From Turnera subulata (taxonomy: Eukaryota > Streptophyta > Magnoliopsida > Malpighiales > Passifloraceae): a DNA stretch of 64,000 bases. Each line of letters starts with the position of its first letter. Positions within the stretch are counted from its first letter, which is position 1. The notes under the pieces are model-generated. The model saw nothing but the letters and a program-made list of their open reading frames with translations. It had not been told where the DNA came from and did no database searches. The DNA lies in NCBI GenBank assembly GCA_028386065.3, contig JAKUCV010003353.1:19562-83561 (forward strand). Direction: 5' to 3'. Both the position numbers and the translations under genes were made by a program. Positions 20,706 through 30,772 of this stretch are shown piece by piece.

Positions 20706-22648
20706 CTAGGGAGTAACAGTAGCCTGGGACAGAAATTTAGTCATGTTGGGTCGTGGGGTACACATAGCCTCTAGCGGTTTTTTCTTGAGCAAAACAAGAT
20801 CGAAGCAATGGTCCATGTCCACTTGAAGTCCCATCGTGTTCCACTCAAAGCATTGAACCACAGCACCTACTGCCAAGCAAAGAAAATGAACGGCCAGGTT
20901 AGCAGCTGGACACTTTCTCCTTCCCACTCCGAATGGAGCAAACTTGACACCTTCTGATCCCCTGCCTGTTGCTGCTGCTTCTTCAAATCTCTCGGGCTTG
21001 AACTCATCGGGGTCTGGCCAAACTTCGGGATCCCTGTGCAGAGCCCAAACATTCGGCAAAAGTGTTGTGCCTGAGGGGACATTGTATCCCCCAACAGTGC
21101 AGGCTTCGCTTGAGAAATGAGGCAGAGTGATTGCTCCGGCAGGATATATTCTAAGTGTCTCGTTTATGACACATTTAAGGTAGGGAAGGCTTGGAATATC
21201 GGATTCATCCAATAAACGTTCGGTTCCAACTTGGGTGTCTATCTCAAGTTTTAATTTTTGCAGCGCCTTAGGGTTTGTCAAGAGGAGTGCCATTGCCCAT
21301 TCTAAAGTTACGCGAACTGTGTCTGTTCCGGCCATCATCATCATCTGAAAGTACATAAACGTTAGAATATGGAAATGGGGGGATAATTCCTTAAATTAAA
21401 GGCTTGTGTAAGTTTTGTTAAGGAGATCAATATTATTATTTGAAGTGATGATTAAAAATACTAAACTTGCATAAAATTTTTTTGTTTTAATGTAAGTGTC
21501 AATGTCCGAAAACAAGTACATAAGTAGTACGTACTATCTCTTTAATTGTAATTACTTCTAATTATATTAAAAAAAGGAGAGTTAAAAAGCATGTTTGACT
21601 CTCTTGTTTTACCAGCTTTATTTTGTGATCAAGCATGGTGTTCCGTTGGCTGCAATTTCGATATATAGATCTTCTAGTAAAAGCCAGGAAAAAGAAAAGG
21701 TTCGGGGTTACTACTAGTAGTACTTACAATGATCATGGCTTTGATAACATCGTCAGTGTAAAAGTCCGGTTCTGATTCTTGCTTGGTCAGGAGAATTTCA
21801 ACCGCCGATGTCAGCCCCCCTGCGTCTATATTTTCAGTTTCCGAAACAGGAGCATGTGTTCTCTTGGATCGAGAATCGTTGACAATGTTTTGCAAATATT
21901 CATCTTTTCTGGCCTGCAACTTTTTCATGTTCTTCTCCACTCCTCCATAACCAATCATCCTTAAAAAAGGGAAAAAGTCAAGAATACTCATGGTAAGATC
22001 CGTAAAGATCATCTCGTTGAATTCTTTAAATGATTGCTTTTCGCCTTTGGTCTTTATTTCCTCCTCTTCAAGGCAACGCCTTCCAGCAGCAATTCTCATT
22101 GTGATATCGGTTGCTAGAAGAGAGAATAAAAAGTTCAAGTCCACCTTCTGCATAGTGCCTTCGCTTGTGAGCTTTAACGTTCTACGAAGCATAGAGTGAA
22201 CTTCTTCTTGGAAAACAGGAGAAAATTTCCGGATGCCTTTTGCAGAGAATATCTCTTCGACGGTGAGGCGACGAAGGGTACGCCAATAGTTCCCATAGCC
22301 AGCAAACACATAGGATTTATAATTGTAGGCGTAAAATTCTCCCGCCAAGAATGGGGGTCGGTTTGCAAATATATTGTCATTCTTGGTGAAGCATTCCTCT
22401 ATGGCAGATGGTGATGACACCACAAGGGTGGGACGTGTGCCAAATTTGAGGTACAAGATCGGCCCATACTTTGAGGAAAGAGATTGTAGTGACTTGTGGA
22501 GTGAATCTTTCAGGAGATGCAAATGGCCAATAATAGGAAGAGCTAATGGACTTGGAGGTAGATTCTTCCTACGATGGAGATAAAGTTTGCTAATTATAAG
22601 GATAAAACAATACAAGGAAGCAAGGAGAGGCAACCAGATTACGTCCAT
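20706..22648 (-). CDS. Cytochrome P450, CYP81-like divergent member (gene 2), two exons
   Basis: Exon 1 is 21728-22648 (307 codons) and exon 2 is 20706-21344 (212 codons plus stop). The 383-bp intron has GTAAGT and TTTCAG borders in phase 0. The product has 519 residues. Visible features: membrane anchor (residues 4-22), hinge LPPSP (30-34), YWRTLRR (121-127), I-helix AGTDT (312-316), ExxR Glu369/Arg372, PERF 424-427, and heme loop FGVGRRKCPA with Cys452. The final Gly of the FxxGxRxCxG signature is Ala454. An upstream in-frame ATG at 22669 would add 7 residues; 22648 is chosen because its context (ACAATGG) is better and the anchor begins there. It is clearly more distant from genes 1 and 3 than they are from each other. 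Subfamily and substrate are unknown. Confidence 0.92.
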
Positions 22649-22710
22649 TGTAGAAACAAAAATATACATCCACTATGTATACAATGTAGAGGAAACCCTA
22701 AAACCAATCA

Positions 22711-22718
22711 TATTTATA
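22711..22718 (-). promoter_or_regulatory. TATA box of gene 2
   Basis: TATAAATA on the minus strand lies 63 bp upstream of the chosen ATG. This position would give a leader of about 35 nt. It is a perfect plant-type TATA element. Confidence 0.6.
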
Positions 22719-23275
22719 CTCGTAAAGAGAGAACCAGTTATTCAAAAATCGGCGTCGATTGTATAATTCTTTTTTTCCTTTCGTAAAAAGTTTATACATC
22801 TATTGATCTTTCTAAAGCGATTATTTTATTCGTAGGCTGCAAGCTAAGCTTTGGTGAAACTAATGTAGGCTGGTTACTAATGGATTAGAAATGCCCTTAC
22901 AGTAATTAGAGTGGTCCAAGTCTACTCACATTCTGTAATGCCCCAAAACTTAGTAATTAACCTTCCGTAAACATTTCAAAGGCGATAGTGAATTCTTTCT
23001 TGTGTCTTTACTATGACCACTTTGATTTTTACCGCCTGGTTTCTACATTGAAGATTTTGCTTCCGTTAACCAAGCCATGGTTTCTGTTTATGCCGCCAAA
23101 ATGGATACTGGAGTAGTATGGTTTTGTCACAAAGTGGGTTGGGTCTCTTAGAAGGAATTCGCCAATCCAAGACGGCTAAGACCGCTTCAAATTCCAACCA
23201 TTTTTTATGGACCAACTTAGGGTTAAAATTTAGTTAATTGTACAGTATAACTGGATTATATACTTGTAAATTGGA
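22719..23275. other. Upstream intergenic DNA of gene 2
   Basis: No gene or recognised repeat is seen. It presumably holds the distal promoter of gene 2. The last 18 bp (23258-23275) are the left target duplication of the SINE candidate. Confidence 0.5.
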
Positions 23276-23360
23276 GCGAACAAGGTTGGCTTAGTTGGTT
23301 TTTGCCCTGGCTCTGGACTGGAAAAGACTCCCTCAACTTAAATTTTTTATAACCAAAAAA
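23276..23360 (+). mobile_element. Short tRNA-head SINE candidate
   Basis: Perfect 18-bp direct repeats, atatacttgtaaattgga, at 23258-23275 and 23361-23378 flank 85 bp. Near the start is tggcttagttgg (23287-23298), an exact fit to the polymerase III A box TRGYNNARNNGG. The 3' end is A-rich (accaaaaaa). No good B box is seen. The homologous sequence at 30605 retains an empty site, supporting an insertion. Confidence 0.65.
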
Positions 23361-23494
23361 ATATACTTGTAAATTGGACACATAGAAACATCAATCAAGA
23401 TACATATATATATTCCCTTCTCTTTTCTTTTCTTTTTTTTTTATTTTCTGCAACCTCTACAACAATTTACTTTATTGCAATTTAGCTTCTCCTT
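23361..23494. repeat. Flanking repeat, left copy
   Basis: About 130 bp match 30605-30724 directly (tacttgtaaa-tgga, atcaa-atacata, ctacaa--tttact, ttctcct). The two copies bracket the whole Tat-like element block. Confidence 0.7.
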
Positions 23495-24015
23495 GCCTTT
23501 TACCGTTTTATGCCATTGCTTTTACTCTTGCATTAGAAGTAGTCATAACTTTTGATGTTGTTCGCACTAAATAAATACTTCAAGTGTACATCGTGCTGTA
23601 GTAACAAGGTCGAATCACAGAGACTGTGAAACAATACTGCCCATAAAGACTAATTGATTAGACTATAAAATAACAAATAAATAAAAAGAGATATATTGAA
23701 GGTGAATTAACATGGTAATAAAATAAATAACGGAAAAAAAAGCAAAGATAACAAATTGAAAATAGGAGAAACACAAGTTGAGGGGAACTTAGGTTGTCCG
23801 GGGTGCACTACTGCCTAGTTATTCAACCATAATTCAATAACTTGGTAAATAAACTTGTCTAACTGAAGGGCTACCTAGCCTAAGTTATCTGCAACCCACT
23901 ATCGCTGGTGCCGCAAACCTACAAGTCCCGAACAACCTACTTTTGCTAGTAATGCCTGTCCTAGGGCGCAATGTCATTGTGCCAGGTGCCCTAAGAAAAG
24001 ATTATCTCAAATCAT

Positions 24016-24277
24016 GGGATAGCATGACCCTGAAAATCGAGTCAAATATATTGGAGTAGCATGTCCCGAAAAAATCATACAAATAGGGTAGCATGCCCTG
24101 AGATATCAAATCAAGCACAAAGGGTAGCATGCCCCTAGAAATCACATTTGGTGTGGGCCCGCCATGCCTTTTTTGGAAAATCTAATCTCATGAAGGGATA
24201 GCATCCCCCGAAAACTCAAATTTTAGGGGTAGCATGCCCCGAAAAAATCTCATTCGAAACATGGGGTAGCATGCCCC
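24016..24277. repeat. Eight-unit minisatellite with GGGGTAGCATGCCCC core
   Basis: Cores start at 24016, 24053, 24085, 24121, about 24155 (degenerate), 24195, 24226 and 24263, spaced 31-37 bp apart. The best units read GGGGTAGCATGCCCC; others vary at one to four positions, mostly changing G or C in the arms. GCATGC in the centre is self-complementary. The spacers are A-rich and poorly conserved. It sits in the 3' region of the Tat-like element. Confidence 0.85.
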
Positions 24278-24424
24278 TTTTTATTTTTTTGTCAAAATTT
24301 TCAGGTCTGGCAAACCCCATATACACATGCATTCATTGTAATTTCAAGTCTGATTCAACAGGTTCCTTTTAATCCAATACAAATTGTTTGTTTGATTTTT
24401 TCAGAACAAGATTTACTCTTTCCT

Positions 24425-24428
<4 letters not shown>

Positions 24429-24466
<38 letters not shown>

Positions 24467-24500
24467 TTTCTCTCTTTCTTCTCCTCTCTCGTTTGTTTTT
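24429..24500. repeat. (CT)n microsatellite and T-rich tract
   Basis: An uninterrupted CT run at about 24429-24457 is followed by CT/T-rich sequence up to 24510. Confidence 0.95.
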
Positions 24501-24740
24501 TTTTTTTCTCTTTAAATGCCGGTGGTCATCTCTCTTTGTTCGCCGGGCTCAACAGTCTTCTCGATATGATCGCCCAGGCCCAACGGTCATAACTCCAAGA
24601 TCGATTGCCCCTCGGATTTGGACTTTTCCTAAGGCAGTTTTGAGTTTTTGGCCGACCCTAAACCACTATAAATTGAACCCTGGGCACCCAAAGTTCCTCA
24701 CAACTGTTCCGTAGCATACCAAAACACATCCAAGACCAAG

Positions 24741-26047
24741 ATGAGTGAGATTTTTCGTGCAAAAATGCTCCAATGGATGGCAAGTATCCCCCAAGAGTTC
24801 CGTCTTGATTTCAAACCATTCGGGTTATATGACCTATTCTCTATATGCTTTATGAGGATGGATCTGAATCTAATCCGTGTTGTTGCCCTATTCTGGGATC
24901 AAGATCACCGTGTTTTCCGTTTCGACTCGGGCCGTTTAGAATTATGTCCATCCGTTGATGAGTTCAACGCTCTCCTATGTGCTAAGGATATTGGCCATCT
25001 TGCTATGGTTTCTTCTGCTGATCACGTATAAAAGGAAGTCGGCCAATTCCTTTCGCTAGCCGATGGGCAAATTGATTTCCTCATGAACCCCAATAGTTTC
25101 TTAGATCTAGCCCAGCTAATGGACCAATACTTCTCCGGTGACCCCTCAAATGAACATCCCCAAGAATCCGATCTTGAATGGAGAAAGAAAAAGTGTAATC
25201 CTGCACCTGCACTTTGTTATGGTGAATGAATTCTTGTTAGTGGGATCCCCCAGTATATAGGTGCTCTAAGCATAGGTGCTCTGGTGGCCCGGTTATTCAA
25301 TGGGAATAGCCTTACTCCAATGATCTTAGGTGAGTCTCTCAACTGCTTGGATAACCTCTCGAATGGCCCCGAGTGCTCTTTGTCCGGTTCTCCTTTGCTT
25401 CTTCAGATAATCCCTTCGCTTATCTCAATCATCTCTATCCCATATCCTCAACTCGTCACTCTAACTCGTTTTCCACACAGATGTGGTTACAGGAGCATCT
25501 TCGACTAATTGGGCCTCCAAGGGATAAACCTTATTCTTCAAGAAGCTTTAGGAATTGTGGGATTATCATCTCCTTTTCTTCCGTCCGAGAATGGGTCTCA
25601 CATCCCAAGAACATTGATAGTGATCAAGTGGTTTGGTTTTGCGACTGGCTCGGTATGCAAATCATACCATTACTCAGGATTTTGTGCTCCTTTCGAGCAT
25701 TGAGAGATTCACCTACTATCCTCCTTCTTGGATTTTGAGACGATTCGGCCATACAATAACCATTCCACCATCATTCAAACCACCAATAATTTGTGCTATG
25801 GTTACCCCGTGCAATGAAGTTCATTAAAGGAAGTTGGAATCTGCCCCAGAACGACTACGTTAGTCAGCACTTCAAGATGACATCGTCCCCTTCCTATCAA
25901 GCGTGGTTGAAGAAGGATACCTTCGAGTCTGAGACCTCCCTTATACTTCTAAAGGGGATTTACTTGAAGGCTTCTGCCCCTGAACCATTTGAGTCTACCA
26001 GGAATGCTAGGTGCAAGAGACACAAAAAGAACTCGACGTCTACTTAG
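24741..26047 (+). pseudogene. Antisense extra ORF of the Tat-like element (plant-mobile-domain/DUF7745-like)
   Basis: The first segment (24741-25031) contains ALFWDQDHRVFRF, then LELCPSVDEFNALL. This pattern is typical of a large plant protein family related to the aminotransferase-like plant mobile domain. It continues in shifted frames with TPMILGESL and SGSPLLLQI (about 25310-25400), VREWVSHPKN (about 25590), and YYPPSWILRRFG (about 25715-25750). The end is at 26047, after a basic tail. Stops at 25029 and about 25227 and several shifts make it a pseudogene. Function in living elements is unknown; DNA targeting or host interaction has been suggested for domesticated relatives. Confidence 0.7.
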
Positions 26048-26947
26048 ATAGCTATTTTCCACATCTACAATACGTGTAAACAAATCAGTGAACAAACTCC
26101 CTTTTATCCATGTTATTCTTTAAGCTTCTATCAAAAAAAAGAAAAAGTCCGGACCCAAGTTGGGCTTCCTATGTATTCATGCGCGTCATTTTTCTCTCCT
26201 TTTTTTCCTCTTTTTTCTTTTTTTCCAATTTTTTCTCTCTTTTTCTTTTGAATTTTTCTGAATCTTTTTCTTCTTTTTTTTTTTATTTTTTTCGAGCACA
26301 TGAAATCAGGCTTACGTAGTTCTTTTTATACTTTTTTTCGTTAGTATCAGCTTTTTAGATCATTTTTTGTAGATTTTAGGGAGCTTTCCATGCCATTATA
26401 TTCACACATATCGCTTATGCAAAAGAATAGCACTGGAAAGAGACATCAAGATAAAGAAAAAGTTCCTTTTATTGAAACTTAAAAGGCGACCGGCTACAGA
26501 CTGGACTCGAATTCGGACTTATATTTATCTGGACATAGTGTCCTTATTTAGGCTCAATTTTCCTACTTCATTATCCCACCACCCCTTGCTCGATCTCAGT
26601 TATATCTCCTCCCTATCGAAAAGGCGCTTGTAGCCTAAATCTCCTTCTTTTACCATATAATTTGTTTCCTCTTCCTTGAAGAGAAATTCGGATCTCTGGT
26701 TTATTGGGGTGTTCTTCATTGCCTTAGTTCCTGATAGTTCCATCTATTTGCCTTGTTCATTCAGAATACCATCAGACGTCTGTCCTTCTGAAGCGACTGC
26801 TTGTGAGTCAATTGATATGTTAAGCTCTCGACATTTTTTGAAGACCTTTTGTAGGGTGGTTGCATGGGATTCTCGCGTTTTGGACTTTACTGTTATGGCA
26901 TCTAGATGAATGCCCACTTCTTCGTTTACACACTTAGCAGTTGCTTT
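26048..26947. other. Element interior where pol is missing
   Basis: A T-rich stretch (26170-26340) is followed by DNA whose minus frame holds only short pieces. No RT, RNase H, integrase or protease motif is seen. This is the deletion zone of the Tat-like element. Confidence 0.6.
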
Positions 26948-28283
26948 CTAATATATGACCCCAGCGTTGATGAAACCTAGGGGTGCGATTTTCTCTTGCT
27001 GTCTCCCCCTCACATCTACTCCTTCAAGTTTGTCAACTTCCTCATCCAACCCCTTGTGATCGTTGCGTCTACATATAAATTTTTCAAATATGGCATCGAT
27101 CTCGTTGAGTATGGGCAACAGATCAGTTTTGGTGTTGGGCTTTTGAGGCAAGACTATCTCCCCCCTCTCAATCACGTCCTGAAACTCGTGACGGAGTCGT
27201 GCGCAAGTATCGGTGATATTCCTGGCCATTTGATGCAATGCAAGTTTGGGTCATCATTGATAGGCAAATCAGGTCTTGGTGCAAATGGCTGCAGCAAATT
27301 CTTCTCCATATATTTCTTGAGCATTTTGCTTAGAGACATAGGGAGGGGAGTAAACTTCCTCAGTGTCGACTCAATGCGCAAGGGTGCTTGTGCGGCTACA
27401 TAATTCACTTTGGCGGGCTTCTTCCCTTGTGTTGTGCCAAAATTACGTTTAAGTGCGAAGGCGTCGGCTGATACCTTAATCTTCCCCAAAGCAATCGCAT
27501 CTTCTAGCTAGGCCCCTGCCTCGATGAGATCCATGAAATTAGCATAGTAATTACCAATCATGGGCTCGTAATATACTAGCTAAAGGTTTTTCTGCACCTA
27601 CTCCTTTTGTTGGGGTCGGTTCAACATTTGGGGTGCCTTGTTGTGCCACCTCGTGATGAAGGCCGAGAATGTCTCGTGTGCCTCTTGCTTTGTCGCCTTG
27701 AGATCCCTTTTGGTTACATCTACCTCGGTGTTATAGCTATATTGCTTCAGGAATTCGGCACAAATATCCTACCACTTGCTCATCCTCGACTCGTCCAAAC
27801 TCATGAACCATTTCAACACGGCACCTGACAAGGTCCTTTGAAACGAATGGGCCATCAGCTCGTTACTCACCCTCATTGGTTGCAGCATCCTCACATAAAT
27901 CTTCAAATGGGTCCTTGGGCGTCCAATTCTACTAAACTTCTCTATGTCAGGCTTCTTGAACTTTTTAGACACGCGAGCACCAGAGAACAACGACAAAGGG
28001 CTCAGGTTCCAATCATCTTCCTTTAATTTGATGTTCTTCACTAGTTTTTCCAATAATCGAAGCCTCTCCTTTTCATCCTTGGCTTCCTTTATCGAGTCAT
28101 TGTCGACATCCACCGGGTTATTCTTCTCGCCCCCGGCCTTAGAGGCTTCCGCTTCCTCACTTCCAAAGGCAGGAATCTTCTTCTTCCTTATCAATTCTAG
28201 CAACTCCACTGTCGTCGGATCCTTGAGCATGGTATGAACCTCCTGAATCTTGGTCAGTTCTTCAGCACTCATCTCAGCCATAT
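26948..28283 (-). pseudogene. gag of the Tat-like element
   Basis: The minus frame begins MAEMSAEELTKIQ (about 28283) and has an acidic-lysine linker. The Retrotrans_gag core follows: KKFKKPDIEKF, RVSNELMAHSFQRTL and SGAVLKWFMSLD, ending at a stop near 27770. After further stops and shifts come AHETFSAFITRWHNKA, a YYEPMIGNYYANFMDLIEAGA-type region (about 27560-27500) and LEDAIALGKI. The C-terminal part (27172-27489 and 26948-27238) resembles the long Gag tail of Ogre/Tat elements. At least three stops are present. Initiation may lie further upstream in the frame that opens at 28395. Confidence 0.75.
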
Positions 28284-28764
28284 TGCCCTGGTATCCAGAA
28301 GAGCGTGTGTAAGGGTCCCGGGTACCCTCAGGTTCCTTTCTCTCGACACTCGCATGGTTTTTTTTTTGTTCTTTTTTTGAAATTAAAAGGCACATTGTTT
28401 GGACATACTAAAAATCACAACAAGCACAGTATACACGTACCACGTATTGATTAATTATGCATTAGATGCTCAGGGTATTTTGGGGGCTAAAGGACCATCG
28501 CTAAGGGATAGTTTGGCCTACTCACATATGACGTAGTGCGCCGCATGAGTCGCAAGCCTATTAACTCCTATCATTGCTAAACGGCGAGAAATAGGTTCAC
28601 TCTAGCCGATAACCCCGTATGACGGTATGAAACAGACTAGGATCCTCGTACCCTCTTAAGGTAGAAGCTTCACACAATAATTATGAATGCAAGGCATGCA
28701 TATGACAAACAAAAAGAAGCATACAATAGTCAACGATTGCACACAATTTCTTGAAACCTCTAAG

Positions 28765-28781
28765 TCCCAGCGGAGTCGCCA
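28765..28781 (-). promoter_or_regulatory. Primer-binding site, tRNA-Arg type
   Basis: The minus strand reads TGGCGACTCCGCTGGGA 4 nt after the LTR end. This is the hallmark primer site of Tat/Ogre elements (TGGCGACTC-GCTGGGGA), complementary to a tRNA-Arg 3' end. Confidence 0.8.
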
Positions 28782-28785
28782 ACTA

Positions 28786-30601
28786 TGAGGACCGGACCAA
28801 AAATTAATTTGATCCCTCACTACATCAAAGGAGTCGGCACCCGAATTTTTATTATGGAAAAAATTCAGGAAAAACGTTGACATCCATTACCCGCAACAAC
28901 CGATCACAGCGAACCAAAGATGTAGGATTCGGGGGTTTATCTCACATGGGAAGGTGTTAGGCAACCATCCATGTTGGGGTGAAATTGTGTGCAATTCGAG
29001 ATCAAAGTATGCCTCATGCGCAAAAAACAAACAAAAGAAAGAAAAAAGAAAATAGAAGACAAAACAGAAAATAAACACATAATTGAGCTTGAGATTCCAC
29101 CACTAGAACCTACCTACGTACTTCGGCGGTCAGATTCAAAGCTCACATAGGTCTTGCATGGCATCACAACACAATGCAATACGACACAACGACACAACAA
29201 AATCAACATCACAGCAACATCACAGCATCACAACACAACATAAAACAAAAGAAAACAAAATTTGGCTCGAATCCCGTTTTCAGACCGAGACTACCTGCAT
29301 ACTTGTGTGACTGGGGTCAAAGCCACGTAGTTCTAACTTGGATTCACATAAAAATCAAAGCATCACCATCAATAGCATCACAGAAACTCAACACAGCAGC
29401 AAAAATTGATTTAAAAGGGTTAGGATTACCTCTTGAAGCCCTCCTCTCGCTTCCGTTAGCTTTCCGCTTCTCAACAGAATCTTGACTCGGCTTCAATAGA
29501 AAAATAAAACTAAAGGAGGTCAAATCAGCGTCTGAAATCTATAGAATAGTTGTAGACCTCTCTCTTAGCTTTCCAGAGACACCAAAAACGTAGCATTCAG
29601 ACGTCTGTAGCACGAGATTTCGCGATTTTTCCCAGACTGCACAGGGAAGAACACTCCTCTCGGGTTTGCACTCTTTTCTCCAATGGTTTGCTCCGATTAT
29701 CCTTCTTCTTGCTCTCCTCTTCCTCTCCTCTTACTACTGGGTTGTTACTACTCCTTTCCATGAAAATCTCTCTAGAAAATTCAGCTCTTAAAATAATTTC
29801 TAAGCTCAAAGAACTAGGGTTTCTCCAAGCACTCTAAGCTTATGGGTGTGTAGAGAATAATTCTTATCTGTCTCTCCATTGTGTGTAATGGGGGGCCTAT
29901 TTATAGTGTTCAGGGGGTAAGGAGTCGTCCTAACAATCTAAAGATTGAGATTGAATCCCTAAATCTAACGGTTGTGGGCTAGGAAATAAAAAAGAAGGAA
30001 AAAAGAATATTCTGGAACAATTGACCGCCATAGCCCAGGCGATCATGTCGTGACGACCGCCATGCCCTCAAAGCCTGCCACACTGACTGCAAAATTTTTT
30101 CTCTTTTCTTACTTTTTCTCCTCAAATCCGGATCCTAATTGGTTCCCACGCCTTCTAGAGTATTCCCTAACCCAGAAAACACCCTAAACTTATCTCCTAC
30201 TGCACTACTTCTCCTCATTATCAATTACACATCAATTCATTCCTCTTTTCCATAAAAACTACCGTAAACACAAAATAGGCAAAAAATATATTTATTCCCC
30301 AATTTTCACAAAAATTAGGATTAAATTTAGTTGCATGCCATGTGTTTAAGTGGGCCAACATCTCTAGAGGATCCATATCTTATTGGCCCAAACTTAATAT
30401 CTATTTAAAACCCAAATTAAATAAATAATAAAAGGTAAAAATAAATAGAAAGCAATAACCAAATAAAAATATCCTTATTCTACCACTTTAAATTACAAAC
30501 ATACTCATGCCAATAATCAAATCAGCTCATCAATTAAAGACATAAACATATTTATAATTCAAAAATAATGGAATAAATCATGGGTCAATTTTAGGTGTTC
30601 A
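28786..30601 (-). repeat. 5' LTR of the Tat-like element
   Basis: About 1.8 kb, starting TGAACACCTAAAATTGACCC on the minus strand at 30601 and ending ...GTCCTCA at about 28786, just before the primer site. No second copy is visible in the window, so the length rests on the termini alone. Confidence 0.6.
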
Positions 30602-30604
30602 CAC

Positions 30605-30724
30605 ATACTTGTAAACTGGATACACAAAATGTCAATCAAAATACATACGCATTCCCTACTCTCTTATTTTTATTTTTCCGCACCTTTACTTTTCTACAAT
30701 TTACTCATATTTCTCCTGGATGCT
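30605..30724. repeat. Flanking repeat, right copy
   Basis: Direct partner of 23361-23494. It starts 4 bp outside the LTR terminus. Confidence 0.7.
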
Positions 30725-30772
30725 TATGTGTTGCCTTGAAAGAAAAGTGTCTGCTATACATATATAGAATGG

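Larger units (their letters stand above)
23500..30601 (-). mobile_element. Tat/Ogre-like gypsy element, pol-less, with antisense ORF
   Basis: On the minus strand, in order: an LTR starting TGAACACC at 30601; a tRNA-Arg-type primer site at 28765-28781; gag (about 28280-26948); no pol; then a plus-strand (antisense) ORF at 24741-26047; then a tandem-repeat 3' region (24016-24277). Extra ORFs antisense to gag-pol and repeat-rich 3' UTRs are known in the Tat lineage of Ty3/gypsy. No 3' LTR was found, so the left border (about 23500) is uncertain and the element may be truncated. Loss of all pol domains makes it non-autonomous. Confidence 0.75.

Noticed and set aside
22649..22669. Upstream ATG of gene 2 as the true start
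   Set aside because: Weaker context, and it would precede the membrane anchor by seven residues; it remains possible.
23580..23980. Text with tcgaatcacagagactgtg as a tRNA or other RNA gene
   Set aside because: No cloverleaf or paired boxes fit; it more likely belongs to the 3' region of the Tat-like element.
24016..24277. CRISPR-like array of regularly spaced repeats
   Set aside because: The genome is a plant nuclear genome, the spacers are A-rich and not unique in character, and the cores are degenerate; a transposon minisatellite fits better.
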